Both the position numbers and the translations under genes were made by a program. A stretch of DNA of 35,956 nucleotides. Source: Pseudomonadota bacterium. Its GTDB lineage: Bacteria; Pseudomonadota; Alphaproteobacteria; Sphingomonadales; Sphingomonadaceae. The stretch covers positions 1 through 35,956 of the forward strand of contig JAKPAG010000058.1 in NCBI GenBank assembly GCA_029779535.1, written 5' to 3'. Below, piece by piece: positions 18,570 to 30,879 of the stretch. The notes under the pieces are model-generated. The model did not search any database, had not been told where the DNA came from, and saw only the letters and a list, made by a program, of their open reading frames with translations. Position 1 is the stretch's first letter, and every line of letters starts with the position of its first letter.

Positions 18570-19220
18570 ATGGTTACTCACGATCCACGCGCGCGTTTGC
18601 TTGAACTTGCCACCGAGCGGGGCGCCAGCCTGTCCAGCCTGTCAGAGCTGATTGGCCGGAACAGCACGTATTTGCAGCAGTTTATCCGCAAGGGTAGTCC
18701 GCGCAAGCTGGAGGAGACCGATCGGCGCACGCTGGCGCGGTTCCTTGGGGTGGACGAATCGGAACTGGGTGCGCCCGAGGAAAATTCCTCGCTTCCCATG
18801 GTAAAGCCGGCGCGCGGTGAATGGATCGACGTGCCGCGCCTGCCGCTGGGGGCATCGGCCGGGCCGGGCGCGCTGGCGCTGGAGGAAGCTCCGATCGGCG
18901 CGTTCCGGTTTGCCGCGCGCTGGCTGCGCGAGCAGGGGCTGGATCCGGCGATGCTCTCGGCCATCCGGGTCGAGGGCGATTCGATGGAGGCCACCCTGCG
19001 CGATGGCGACGAGATCCTGGTCGATCGCAGCCCGCGTCCCTTGCGGGATGGCATCCACGTGGTTCGCACCGGCGATGCGCTGCTGGTCAAGCGGCTCGAC
19101 ACCAGTCGCGCCGGCCTGCTCGCACTGGTCAGCGACAACCCGGCCTACCGCACCATCGAACTCCCGCGCGAAGAGGTGGAAGTGATCGGCTGGGTGGTGT
19201 GGAAAAGCGGGCGGCTCTAG
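18570..19220 (+). CDS. S24/LexA-like transcriptional regulator
   Basis: Regulator of 216 residues with an N-terminal HTH (SLSSLSELIGRNSTYLQQFI, about residues 20-39) and a C-terminal S24 peptidase domain. The Ser-Lys dyad is present: S138 in VEGDSMEATL and K174 in ALLVKRLD. A97-G98 in GASAGPG matches the Ala-Gly self-cleavage context of CI/LexA-like repressors. Such proteins repress genes until RecA-assisted self-cleavage, or act without cleavage in many alphaproteobacteria. No Shine-Dalgarno is visible before ATG 18570. It is divergent from the small HTH gene with palindromes between. It is not LexA itself: the HTH is not the winged LexA type. Confidence 0.88.
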   Translation: MVTHDPRARLLELATERGASLSSLSELIGRNSTYLQQFIRKGSPRKLEETDRRTLARFLGVDESELGAPEENSSLPMVKPARGEWIDVPRLPLGASAGPGALALEEAPIGAFRFAARWLREQGLDPAMLSAIRVEGDSMEATLRDGDEILVDRSPRPLRDGIHVVRTGDALLVKRLDTSRAGLLALVSDNPAYRTIELPREEVEVIGWVVWKSGRL

Positions 19221-19397
19221 CCGAAGCCGAACAGGGCAGGGGCCAGGCTGTTCCAGGCCGCGCTGCCGGCAATCAGCGGTTTGACCGCATGTAAGGGAAC
19301 CAGCGGCGCAATCGCGCCGAGGTAAGCAGCATTGCGACATGCGGCAATGCGGATTGCGGGGATTGCCAAGCGCAGCCGCGCGCGCCAAATCCTGCCT

Positions 19398-20066
19398 ATG
19401 ACCGATCAACAGAGCGAACCGCCGCTGCGCGTGGGGATCATCCCCGTCACCCCGCTGGAACAGAACTGCACCCTGCTGTGGTGTACGAAAACCATGCGCG
19501 GGGCGCTGTGCGATGTCGGGGGCGATCTCGACAAGGTGCGTGCGGTGGTCGCCAAGGTGGGCGTCACGATCGAGAAGCTGCTCGTCACCCATGGTCACAT
19601 GGACCATTGCGGCGCGACCGCGATCTTTGCCCGCGAATTGGGCGTGCCGATCGAAGGGCCGCACAAGGATGACATCTACTGGCTGGACCGGCTGGAGGAG
19701 TCGGGCCGGCAATACCGCATGCCGGCGGAAAACTTCGTGCCGGACCGCTGGCTGGAGGATGGCGACAAGGTTGCCGTGGGCGAGGTCGAGCTGGATGTGA
19801 TCCATTGCCCCGGACACACCCCTGGTCACGTGGTGTTCCACTATCCCGAAGGGCACATTGCGATTGTCGGGGATGTCATTTTCCAGGGCTCGATCGGGCG
19901 AACCGACTTTCCCATGGGCAATCACCAGCAGCTGATCGATTCGATCACGCAAAAGCTGTGGCCGCTGGGCAATGACACACTGTTTGTGCCGGGACATGGC
20001 CCCAACAGCACCTTTGGCCGCGAACGGCAGACCAACGGCTTCGTCAGCGATTATGCGCTGAGCTAA
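19398..20066 (+). CDS. MBL-fold metallo-hydrolase (glyoxalase II-like)
   Basis: Metallo-beta-lactamase-fold hydrolase, cytoplasmic, 222 residues. THGHMDHCG supplies the HxHxDH metal motif (H65, H67, D69, H70). HCPGHTPGHVVF, GDVIFQGSIGR and VPGHGP supply the remaining ligands, as in YcbL-type single-domain glyoxalase II relatives. The start at 19398 gives the family N-terminus; an ATG at 19332 would add a non-conserved stretch. It is convergent with the MAPEG gene across a strong hairpin. Substrate (hydroxyacylglutathione or another thioester) unproven. Confidence 0.9.
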   Translation: MTDQQSEPPLRVGIIPVTPLEQNCTLLWCTKTMRGALCDVGGDLDKVRAVVAKVGVTIEKLLVTHGHMDHCGATAIFARELGVPIEGPHKDDIYWLDRLEESGRQYRMPAENFVPDRWLEDGDKVAVGEVELDVIHCPGHTPGHVVFHYPEGHIAIVGDVIFQGSIGRTDFPMGNHQQLIDSITQKLWPLGNDTLFVPGHGPNSTFGRERQTNGFVSDYALS

Positions 20067-20081
20067 GCTGAGCTGAGCGAG

Positions 20082-20109
20082 CGGCCCCCGCTGCGCGAAG
20101 CGGGGGCCG
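20082..20109. terminator. Hairpin between convergent MBL and MAPEG genes
   Basis: CGGCCCCCGCT (20082-20092) and AGCGGGGGCCG (20099-20109) are perfect 11-base complements with a six-base loop. It lies in the 50-base gap between two converging genes. There is no long T-run on either side, so it may act as a bidirectional terminator by stem strength alone or with Rho. Confidence 0.7.
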
Positions 20110-20116
20110 AATCCCC

Positions 20117-20509
20117 TTACAGCTTACCCAGCACCACCAGCAGGGCGGCGATGGCCAGGCCCAGCTGGGTCAGCATGGTGATGATCGTGCCAACGGTGCG
20201 GCCGGCAGCAAGGCCGGTGCCATCCATCCCCAGGCCATGCGCGACGCGGCCCAGCATGAACAGCGCGCCGACCGGCGCGAGCCAGGCGCCGCCCTTGCCG
20301 GCCAGTTCGATCCCCGCGATCAGCAGCAGCACCCACGGCGTGTTTTCCACAAAGTTAAGCTGCGCGCGCATACGGCGTTCGAGCAGATCGTTGCCGCCCG
20401 TGCCGATGCTGATCTTTTCCCTGGCGCGCACCTGGCCGCAGCGCAGCGCCAGCCAGAAGTTGATGACGGCCGCGGCGGCGGCCAGTGAAAGCGTGGTGGT
20501 CAGCAGCAT
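20117..20509 (-). CDS. MAPEG family membrane protein
   Basis: Small integral membrane protein of 130 residues from the MAPEG family (membrane-associated proteins in eicosanoid and glutathione metabolism). Four hydrophobic segments are visible at about residues 2-22, 56-68, 75-92 and 105-128. The family motif ERRMRAQLNFVENTPW lies before the second. GGGGAGAG about seven bases upstream supports the ATG at 20509; the longer frame to 20554 lacks support. Bacterial members may have glutathione transferase or peroxidase activity; none is shown here. Confidence 0.85.
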   Translation of the reverse strand: MLLTTTLSLAAAAAVINFWLALRCGQVRAREKISIGTGGNDLLERRMRAQLNFVENTPWVLLLIAGIELAGKGGAWLAPVGALFMLGRVAHGLGMDGTGLAAGRTVGTIITMLTQLGLAIAALLVVLGKL

Positions 20510-20568
20510 TGTTCTCTCCCCTGTTGGGCCGGAATGATGGCCCGGCGATGCCATTGGTCCGAGGGAGC

Positions 20569-20596
20569 TTGCAACGCGCTACAGAATCTGTATAGG
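20569..20596 (+). promoter_or_regulatory. Candidate promoter of rpmF-plsX-fabH
   Basis: TTGCAA (20569-20574) and TATAGG (20591-20596) are 16 bases apart, each matching four of six sigma-70 consensus positions. This gives an expected leader of about 70 bases before rpmF. The leader contains a perfect 10-base palindrome TAGACGTCTA (20642-20651). Confidence 0.55.
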
Positions 20597-20675
20597 CGCG
20601 CCTTCGCTCCGCCCGGCCCTTGTGGCCCAGCGCGGCCTTCTTAGACGTCTAGAATTTGCAGGAACAGGTGCCGCA

Positions 20676-20855
20676 ATGGCTGTCCCCAAAAGAAAAACCT
20701 CGCCGTCCCGCCGGGGCATGCGCCGCAGCCACGATGCGCTGAAGGTCGAAGCATTCCATGAATGCCCGAACTGTGGCGAACTGAAGCGTCCGCACAACCT
20801 GTGCCCGGCCTGCGGCCACTACAACGGTCGCGAGATCGTCGCTGTCGGGCTCTAA
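20676..20855 (+). CDS. rpmF: 50S ribosomal protein L32
   Basis: Ribosomal protein bL32, 59 residues. [20 protein letters not shown] is the invariant N-terminus, followed by the zinc ribbon CPNC...CPAC. The start at 20676 is fixed by the family N-terminus; an ATG at 20622 in the same frame lies in the leader. The gene is 30 bases upstream of plsX, the rpmF-plsX-fabH order found across proteobacteria. Confidence 0.97.
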   Translation: MAVPKRKTSPSRRGMRRSHDALKVEAFHECPNCGELKRPHNLCPACGHYNGREIVAVGL

Positions 20856-20885
20856 GCCCACCGCAAGTCCCAGGGGGTTAAGCGC

Positions 20886-21941
20886 ATGAGCCTGCCGCGT
20901 ATCGCAGTAGACGCGATGGGCGGCGATGAAGGCGTGCGCGTGATGGTCGAGGGCGCGGCGCTGGCGCGTCGCCGCCACGACCGTTTCAAGTTCCTCCTCG
21001 TCGGTGACGAGGAGCGGATCAAGTCCGCGCTGGACAACCACCCGAACCTGCGTGCCGCGTCGGAAATCCTCCACGCGCCCGACGTGGTCAGCGGCGAGGA
21101 AAAGCCGACCCAGGCCTTGCGCCGTGCCAAGACCACTTCGATGGGTCTGGCGATCAACGCGGTCAAGCAGGGCGATGCCGGCGCCGCCGTCAGTGCGGGC
21201 AACACCGGCGCGTTGATGGCCATGGCCAAGTTGGCGCTGCGCACCATGCCCGGGATTGACCGGCCCGCCCTGTCGGCCTTGCTGCCGACACTGGGCGATA
21301 CCGACCTGGTCATGCTCGACCTTGGTGCCAACACCGAATGCGATGCCCGCAACCTGGTGCAGTTCGCGGTGATGGGGGCAGCCTATGCCCGGATCGTCAC
21401 GGGCCATGATGCGCCGCGCGTGCGGCTGCTCAACATCGGCACCGAGGAAACCAAGGGCACCGGCCAGTTGCAGGAAGCCGCCGCGATCCTCAAGGACGCG
21501 GCCGAAGACCTGTCGATCCTGTTCGATGGCTATATCGAGGCGGACAAGCTGGGGCGCGGCGACGTGGACGTGGTGGTGACCGACGGCTTTTCGGGCAACA
21601 TCGCGCTCAAGGCCGTGGAAGGCACCGCCCGCTTCGTGGCCGACCTGCTGCGCCGCGCCTTTGCCAGTTCGCTGCGCTCGAAGTTCGGCTTCCTGGTCAG
21701 CCGCCCGGCGACCGAATTGCTCAAGCATCACCTCGATCCGAACAACCACAACGGCGCGGTCTTCCTGGGGCTGAACGGCGTGGTGGTGAAAAGCCATGGT
21801 TCGGCCAGCGCGCTAGGCGTGGCCAATGCCGTTGCGGTGACCGCGCGGCTGCTCGAGGAAAACCTGACCGAGCGCATCGCGGCCGATCTCGCCCGCCTTG
21901 GCGCCGAAAATCTCCGCAAGAGCCCGAAGGCTGCCGAATGA
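20886..21941 (+). CDS. plsX: Phosphate acyltransferase PlsX
   Basis: PlsX converts acyl-ACP and phosphate into acyl-phosphate, the first step of the PlsX/PlsY route to phosphatidic acid. It is a peripheral inner-membrane enzyme of 351 residues. [20 protein letters not shown] is the diagnostic N-terminus. [27 protein letters not shown] and [17 protein letters not shown] are the conserved core motifs. The last four bases overlap the fabH start (ATGA), so the two are translationally coupled. Confidence 0.97.
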   Translation: MSLPRIAVDAMGGDEGVRVMVEGAALARRRHDRFKFLLVGDEERIKSALDNHPNLRAASEILHAPDVVSGEEKPTQALRRAKTTSMGLAINAVKQGDAGAAVSAGNTGALMAMAKLALRTMPGIDRPALSALLPTLGDTDLVMLDLGANTECDARNLVQFAVMGAAYARIVTGHDAPRVRLLNIGTEETKGTGQLQEAAAILKDAAEDLSILFDGYIEADKLGRGDVDVVVTDGFSGNIALKAVEGTARFVADLLRRAFASSLRSKFGFLVSRPATELLKHHLDPNNHNGAVFLGLNGVVVKSHGSASALGVANAVAVTARLLEENLTERIAADLARLGAENLRKSPKAAE

Positions 21942-22906
21942 CCCTGCGTTCCGTCCTGATCGGCACCGGCTCTGCCCTGCCGAAGCTTGCCGTGCCCAAC
22001 GCCGAAATGGCGAAAATGGTGGATACCAGCGACGAATGGATCGTCGAGCGTACCGGCATCCGCAACCGTTACATCGCGGGCGAGGGGGAAACCACCTCCA
22101 GCCTTGCCACCGCCGCGGCGCGGGCCGCGCTTGAAGCTGCCGGGCTCGAAGGCAAGGATATCGGCCTGATCGTGCTGGCCACGGCCACCCCGGATCAAAC
22201 CTTCCCCGCCACGGCAACCATCGTCCAGGATGCGATCGGCGCGAACGGGGGCATGGCCTTCGACGTCGCGGCAGTCTGCTCGGGCTTCCTCTACGGGGTT
22301 GGCGTGGCCGATGCGATGCTGCGCAGCGGCATGGCCACACGCGCGCTGGTGATCGGGGCTGAAACCTTCAGCCGAATTCTCGATTGGGAAGACCGCACCA
22401 CTTGCGTGCTGTTTGGCGACGGCGCCGGCGCGGTCGTGCTCGAAGCGCAGGATGTGGCCGAGGACGGCCCCGGCATCCTCGCGACCAAGCTGCATGCCGA
22501 TGGCGCGCACAACGAGTTGCTCTATGTCGATGGGGGGCCTTCGACCACGCAGACCGTCGGCCACGTCCGGATGAAGGGGCGCGAAGTGTTCCGCCACGCC
22601 GTGGTCAACCTGGCCGACGTGCTGGGTTCGGTGCTGGCCGAAGTCGGCCTGACCTCGGCCGACATCGACTGGGTCGTGCCGCACCAGGCCAACCAGCGCA
22701 TCCTCGATGCAACTGCCCGGAAGCTGGGCCTGGCGCCCGAACGGGTGGTGGTGACGGTCGATCGCCATGCCAACACCTCGGCCGCCTCGGTGCCGCTCGC
22801 GCTGGACACCGCGGTGCGCGATGGCCGGATCAAGCCGGGTGACCTGGTCGTGCTGGAAGCGATGGGCGGCGGTTTCACCTGGGGCGCCGCATTGCTGCGG
22901 GTCTGA
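21938..22906 (+). CDS. fabH: Beta-ketoacyl-ACP synthase III
   Basis: KAS III condenses acetyl-CoA with malonyl-ACP to start type II fatty acid synthesis. It is 322 residues. The catalytic triad is complete: C114 in [11 protein letters not shown]249 in [10 protein letters not shown] and N279 in [10 protein letters not shown]. The C-terminal [20 protein letters not shown] is typical. It is coupled to plsX by a four-base overlap and followed after 108 bases by ihfA. Confidence 0.97.
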   Translation: MTLRSVLIGTGSALPKLAVPNAEMAKMVDTSDEWIVERTGIRNRYIAGEGETTSSLATAAARAALEAAGLEGKDIGLIVLATATPDQTFPATATIVQDAIGANGGMAFDVAAVCSGFLYGVGVADAMLRSGMATRALVIGAETFSRILDWEDRTTCVLFGDGAGAVVLEAQDVAEDGPGILATKLHADGAHNELLYVDGGPSTTQTVGHVRMKGREVFRHAVVNLADVLGSVLAEVGLTSADIDWVVPHQANQRILDATARKLGLAPERVVVTVDRHANTSAASVPLALDTAVRDGRIKPGDLVVLEAMGGGFTWGAALLRV

Positions 22907-22943
22907 GTGGTTGACGCCTGCTTTAACAATTGCGTCGATTTCA

Positions 22944-22971
22944 TTGCAATCGCGCGATCAATCACTATTCT
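22944..22971 (+). promoter_or_regulatory. Candidate ihfA promoter with an IHF-like site over it
   Basis: TTGCAA (22944-22949) and TATTCT (22966-22971) are 16 bases apart, each four of six to consensus. GATCAATCACTAT (22956-22968) between them resembles the IHF consensus WATCAA-N4-TTR with two mismatches, which would allow autoregulation. Just downstream, AGTGG-TCGCG-CCACT (22980-22994) could form a hairpin at the 5' end of the transcript. A second -35-like TTGACG is at 22911. Confidence 0.4.
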
Positions 22972-23014
22972 CCCGACTCAGTGGTCGCGCCACTAGCATT
23001 GGGGGAAGCGCTTC

Positions 23015-23311
23015 ATGCGCTCGATGAACACTCTGACCCGGGCCGACCTGGCCGAAGCCATCAACCGCAAGGTGGGCCTGTCGCGCTCCGAATCGCTCGG
23101 CATGGTTGAAGCGATCCTCGACATGATGTCCGGCGCCCTGGAAAACGGCGAAAACGTCAAGATTTCGGGCTTCGGCACCTTCCTGCTGCGCGACAAGGGC
23201 CAGCGCATCGGCCGTAATCCCAAGACCGGGATCGAAGTTCCGATCACGCCGCGCCGCGTGCTCACCTTCCGTGCCAGCCAGATGCTGAAAGACCGGATCG
23301 CCAAGGGGTGA
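23015..23311 (+). CDS. ihfA: Integration host factor alpha subunit
   Basis: DNA-bending architectural protein of the HU/IHF family, 98 residues. [20 protein letters not shown] and the beta-arm [20 protein letters not shown] are clear. The RNPKTG context and the [12 protein letters not shown] segment favour IHF alpha over HU. The ATG at 23015 has GGGGGA about 10 bases upstream; ATG 23024 would also serve. The stop overlaps the next gene (GTGA). Confidence 0.95.
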   Translation: MRSMNTLTRADLAEAINRKVGLSRSESLGMVEAILDMMSGALENGENVKISGFGTFLLRDKGQRIGRNPKTGIEVPITPRRVLTFRASQMLKDRIAKG

Positions 23312-23751
23312 GTGCGGGGGAGGACCTGTTCTCCCGTCCCGAGGAGCCCCCGCGCTTTGCCGATGGCAAGGATGAGGGGGCCCTGCGCACCATCGGCGAA
23401 GTCGCCAAGGCGCTGGGCATCCGCCCGCACGTGCTGCGCTATTGGGAAGAACAGTTCCCGATGCTGAAGCCGCTCAAGCGCAGCGGGGGCCGCCGCTATT
23501 ACCGCCCGGAAGACGTGACCCTGGTCGAAACGATCGACCGGCTGGTCCACCGCGAGGGCTATACCCTGAAAGGCGCGAAGCAGGCGCTGCAAGGCGGCGC
23601 GGCCAGGGCGGCAGGCAAGCCGGCCCCGGCACCGGTTGCCGCAGCCGCGCCGGTGCAGGCCGCACCCGCTCCGGCTGGAAACGCCTTTGCCTATCGCGCG
23701 CGGCTCATCGCGCTGCGGACAACCCTGGTCCAGGCGCTGCACGACAGCTGA
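23308..23751 (+). CDS. MerR family transcriptional regulator
   Basis: 147-residue regulator starting at GTG 23308, overlapping ihfA by four bases. The winged [29 protein letters not shown], followed by [20 protein letters not shown], is canonical MerR. The C-terminal part is a short Ala/Pro-rich linker (about residues 95-125) and a helix, with no metal-binding cysteines and no effector domain. The ihfA-MerR pairing is common in alphaproteobacteria. Effector unknown. Confidence 0.92.
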   Translation: MSAGEDLFSRPEEPPRFADGKDEGALRTIGEVAKALGIRPHVLRYWEEQFPMLKPLKRSGGRRYYRPEDVTLVETIDRLVHREGYTLKGAKQALQGGAARAAGKPAPAPVAAAAPVQAAPAPAGNAFAYRARLIALRTTLVQALHDS

Positions 23752-23815
23752 TCGGCGCTCGCCAAATTCGGTTTCACTGGTTACCACATCGCCTTGCATT
23801 CAAGTGAGGCTTCCC

Positions 23816-25249
23816 ATGACTTACGACTATAACGCCGATCTCGCGCTGTTCATCGGCAGCGGCTGGAAGATCGGCGAAGGGCGCGATCTGTTGCCGGTGG
23901 TCGATCCGGCGCGCGGCGAAACCATTGCCGAAGTCCCGCTGGCCACGCCCGCCGACCTGGACGAGGCGCTCGTCACGGCCGATGCCAGGTTTCGCGAATG
24001 GCGCAGCGTAGCGCCCGAAGCGCGCGCCGCCGTGCTGCGCAAGACGGCTGCCTTGCTGCGCGAGCGTGCGGACGTGATCGGCCGGACTTTGACCCTGGAA
24101 CAGGGCAAACCCTTTGCCGAAGCCCGCGCCGAGGCGATCAGCAGCGCAAGCTTCTTCGACTGGTGCGCCGAGGAAGCGGTGCGGATCTATGGCCGCGTCC
24201 TGCCGCGCCCCAGCGGCCAGCGCTCGATCGTGATTCGCCAGCCGGTCGGACCGGTCGCGGCGTTCAGCCCGTGGAACTTCCCGGTCTACCTGATGGCGAA
24301 AAAGCTGGCCCCGGCGCTGGCGGTGGGCTGCTCGGTGATTGCCAAGCCGCCCGAGGAAACCCCCGGCTGCACCGGCATGTTGCTGCGCTGCCTGCTGGAC
24401 GCGGGCCTGCCGGCGGGCGTGGTGCAACTGGTCCACGGCGTGCCCGATGCAGTCAGCCGCCACCTGCTTGCCTCGCCGGTGATCCGCAAGATCAGCTTCA
24501 CCGGCTCGGTCCCGGTCGGCAAGCACCTGATGCGGCTGGCAGCGGACGGGCTGAAGCGGGTGACGATGGAACTGGGCGGCCATGCCCCCGTGCTGGTGTT
24601 CGATGACTGCGACCTTGAAAAGACACTCGACATGGTCGTGCCGCAGAAGTTCCGCAACGCGGGGCAGGTCTGCGTCAGCCCGACGCGGTTCTACGTCCAG
24701 GAGGGCATCTACCAGCGCTTCATCGAAGGTTTCGCCGCGCGCACCGCGCAGGTCACGACCGGGCACGGGCTGGATGCCGAAACGAAGATGGGGCCGCTTG
24801 CCAATGTCCGCCGCCCGCAGGCGATTGCCGCACTGGTCGAGGACGCCGAGGCCAAGGGCGCGCGGGTCATGGCCGGGGGCAGGCGCGGCAACGCGGGCTT
24901 CTTCTTCCAGCCGACCCTGCTGGCCGACGTGCCCGACAGCGCCGACATCATGAACAACGAGCCCTTCGGTCCGGTGGCCGTCGCCGCGCCGTTCAGCACG
25001 CTGGACGATGCGATCGCCAAGGCCAACCGGCTGCCCTATGGCCTGGCCGCCTTTGCCTTTACCGAGAACATGCGCCAGGCCAACCTGCTGGGCGACGGGA
25101 TCGAAAGCGGCATGGTCGGGATCAACACCTTCGCGATCAGCACGGCCGATGCCCCGTTCGGCGGGGTCAAGGATTCGGGCTTCGGCAGCGAAGGCGGGCT
25201 GGAAGGTCTGGACAGCTACCTGGTGACCAAGGCGATCCACACCGCCTGA
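23816..25249 (+). CDS. NAD(P)-dependent aldehyde dehydrogenase (succinate-semialdehyde type)
   Basis: Aldehyde dehydrogenase superfamily enzyme of 477 residues. The catalytic Cys is C286 (GQVCVSPTRF) and the general base Glu is E252 (TMELGGHAPV). The cofactor segment FSPWNFPVYLMAKKLAPALA and the C-terminal FGGVKDSGFGSEGG are also present. The closest motif pattern is succinate-semialdehyde or related short-chain semialdehyde dehydrogenases, but the substrate is not proven. ATG 23816 gives the family N-terminus; the frame is open upstream to 23636 without support. It converges on sixA with an 11-base gap and no obvious terminator. Confidence 0.92.
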   Translation: MTYDYNADLALFIGSGWKIGEGRDLLPVVDPARGETIAEVPLATPADLDEALVTADARFREWRSVAPEARAAVLRKTAALLRERADVIGRTLTLEQGKPFAEARAEAISSASFFDWCAEEAVRIYGRVLPRPSGQRSIVIRQPVGPVAAFSPWNFPVYLMAKKLAPALAVGCSVIAKPPEETPGCTGMLLRCLLDAGLPAGVVQLVHGVPDAVSRHLLASPVIRKISFTGSVPVGKHLMRLAADGLKRVTMELGGHAPVLVFDDCDLEKTLDMVVPQKFRNAGQVCVSPTRFYVQEGIYQRFIEGFAARTAQVTTGHGLDAETKMGPLANVRRPQAIAALVEDAEAKGARVMAGGRRGNAGFFFQPTLLADVPDSADIMNNEPFGPVAVAAPFSTLDDAIAKANRLPYGLAAFAFTENMRQANLLGDGIESGMVGINTFAISTADAPFGGVKDSGFGSEGGLEGLDSYLVTKAIHTA

Positions 25250-25260
25250 ACGCGGCTGGA

Positions 25261-25799
25261 TCAGGCCAGCTGCGGCCCCAGCGCCGGATCGAGGTCGCGC
25301 GGGCGGACCAGGTGGACCAGCCGGGCGCAATTGTCCTTGAGGTCGGCCCAGCGGTCGATGTCGAGTTCGAGCACGGCAAAGGCGGCCGTGGGGAACTTCG
25401 CTTCGACCACGTCGCGCAGCGGGCTGGAGCCATCATCAGGCACCAGATCGAAGATCAGGTCTTCAAGGCCCGGATTGTGCCCGACCATCAGCACTGCCCC
25501 GGGATCGCTGTCCAGCTCGCGCAGCAGGTCGGCCAGGGTGGCGCTGCTGGCCAGGTAGACGCGCCGGTCCCAGTTGACCGCGATCGGGCGCGCCGCCGCG
25601 GCAGAGGCGATCTCGATCGTTTCGGCGCAGCGGATCGCCGGGCTGGCGACGACCCGGTCCCAGGCGATGCCGTGATCGCGGATGTGGCGGCCCATGGTTT
25701 CCGCCCCCTTGCGCCCGCGCTCGTTGAGCGGACGGTCGAAATCGCGCGCGCGCGGATCGTGCCAGTCGGACTTGGCATGGCGGAACAGGCCGAGGATCT

Positions 25800-25803
<4 letters not shown>
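25261..25803 (-). CDS. sixA: SixA-type histidine phosphatase
   Basis: Histidine phosphatase (phosphoglycerate-mutase-like) superfamily, SixA branch, 180 residues. The catalytic RHA motif is at R8-H9 (LGLFRHAKSDW), followed by DFDRPLNERGRKGAETMG. The second histidine is in MVGHNPGLEDLIFDL. E. coli SixA dephosphorylates phosphohistidine on Npr/ArcB-type relays; the target here is unknown. Its start overlaps the stop of the preceding helicase gene by four bases (25800-25803), a tight translational link. Confidence 0.9.
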
Positions 25804-30165
<4,362 letters not shown>

Positions 30166-30222
30166 GGGGTGCCCAGCTTTGGTTTATATTGAACAGAAGC
30201 GGTCTGTCCGGATACGACAACA

Positions 30223-30252
30223 TTGCGGACATTCAATAGCTTTTGCCATATT
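30223..30252 (+). promoter_or_regulatory. Candidate promoter of the AT-rich orphan gene
   Basis: TTGCGG (30223-30228) and CATATT (30247-30252) are 18 bases apart in a strongly AT-rich stretch. Other TA-rich -10-like hexamers (TATTAT at 30257) are nearby, so the exact box is uncertain. Confidence 0.3.
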
Positions 30253-30290
30253 AGCATATTATTAGGTGGTCATAATTTCAATGATCACTT

Positions 30291-30773
30291 ATGAAAAGCA
30301 CAGACAAACTCGTCCTCACTGGCGTGGGCATCATAGTGGTCATCGGCATGATGTCTGCCGCGATGACTCCAAAAACCGCGCCTGCCATCGGCGGTGAAAC
30401 CGCTGCAGTCGCGTCGCCTACGGATGAACCGGTTTCCGTTAATCGGAAAGTGCCTGTCGGAATAAGTTCTATCGCAAGCGGTGCTTATACGCGCGATCAA
30501 TACCCGTCGACTTTCCAGAAGTTTGGCAGCGCTATACAGCAAATCAACGTAGACCGATTGGCTGCAGCAAAGATCGCGTCGCTGAATAAAGATTGCGACT
30601 ATGTGGAAAATTCGCAGATTATAACGCGATCTCCTAAACAAAATCGACGGTACTGGGTCGAATGTCGGAATCTCACGCGCCTTTTCTTCGATGAAGAATC
30701 TCTCGCTCGAAATGAGGCGGTGACGGTTCAGACGAAAGCTAAATGGATTCGCGATGGTCTAAAGGATTGGTGA
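30291..30773 (+). CDS. Orphan membrane-anchored protein in an AT-rich islet
   Basis: Unrecognised protein of 160 residues. Residues 7-25 (LVLTGVGIIVVIGMMSAAM) form one N-terminal membrane helix with a short basic N-terminus. A low-complexity linker (about 27-55, Ala/Thr/Pro/Val) leads to a soluble C-terminal domain, probably periplasmic, with C102 and C125 in DCDYVENSQI and YWVECRNLTRLFF, which could form a disulphide. Base composition and codon choice (AAA, TCT, ATA, TTT) differ sharply from all neighbours, which suggests recent acquisition. It has no coding partner on its strand. Function unknown. Confidence 0.7.
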   Translation: MKSTDKLVLTGVGIIVVIGMMSAAMTPKTAPAIGGETAAVASPTDEPVSVNRKVPVGISSIASGAYTRDQYPSTFQKFGSAIQQINVDRLAAAKIASLNKDCDYVENSQIITRSPKQNRRYWVECRNLTRLFFDEESLARNEAVTVQTKAKWIRDGLKDW

Positions 30774-30781
30774 TGGGATTA

Positions 30782-30819
30782 GGGTCAGGCCCCATAAACC
30801 GCACCTTCGAGGTTTGAGT
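30782..30819. repeat. Repeat-like sequence at the right edge of the AT-rich islet
   Basis: GGGTCAGGCCCC (30782-30793) is an imperfect palindrome, followed closely by AAACC...GGTTT arms (about 30797-30816). Such GGGTCAGG-type short palindromes resemble REP or transposon-end sequences, but I see only one copy here. It separates the low-GC gene from the amidohydrolase. Confidence 0.25.
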
Positions 30820-30879
30820 CAAATCGGCCCGAAATTTCCGATAGGCGAACATTTCACGCTGGCGGCCTCGTCGTGCCGC

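Noticed and set aside
20060..20082. Tandem AGCTGAGC-like repeats after the MBL stop
   Set aside because: Only a few short imperfect copies; probably low complexity next to the terminator hairpin.
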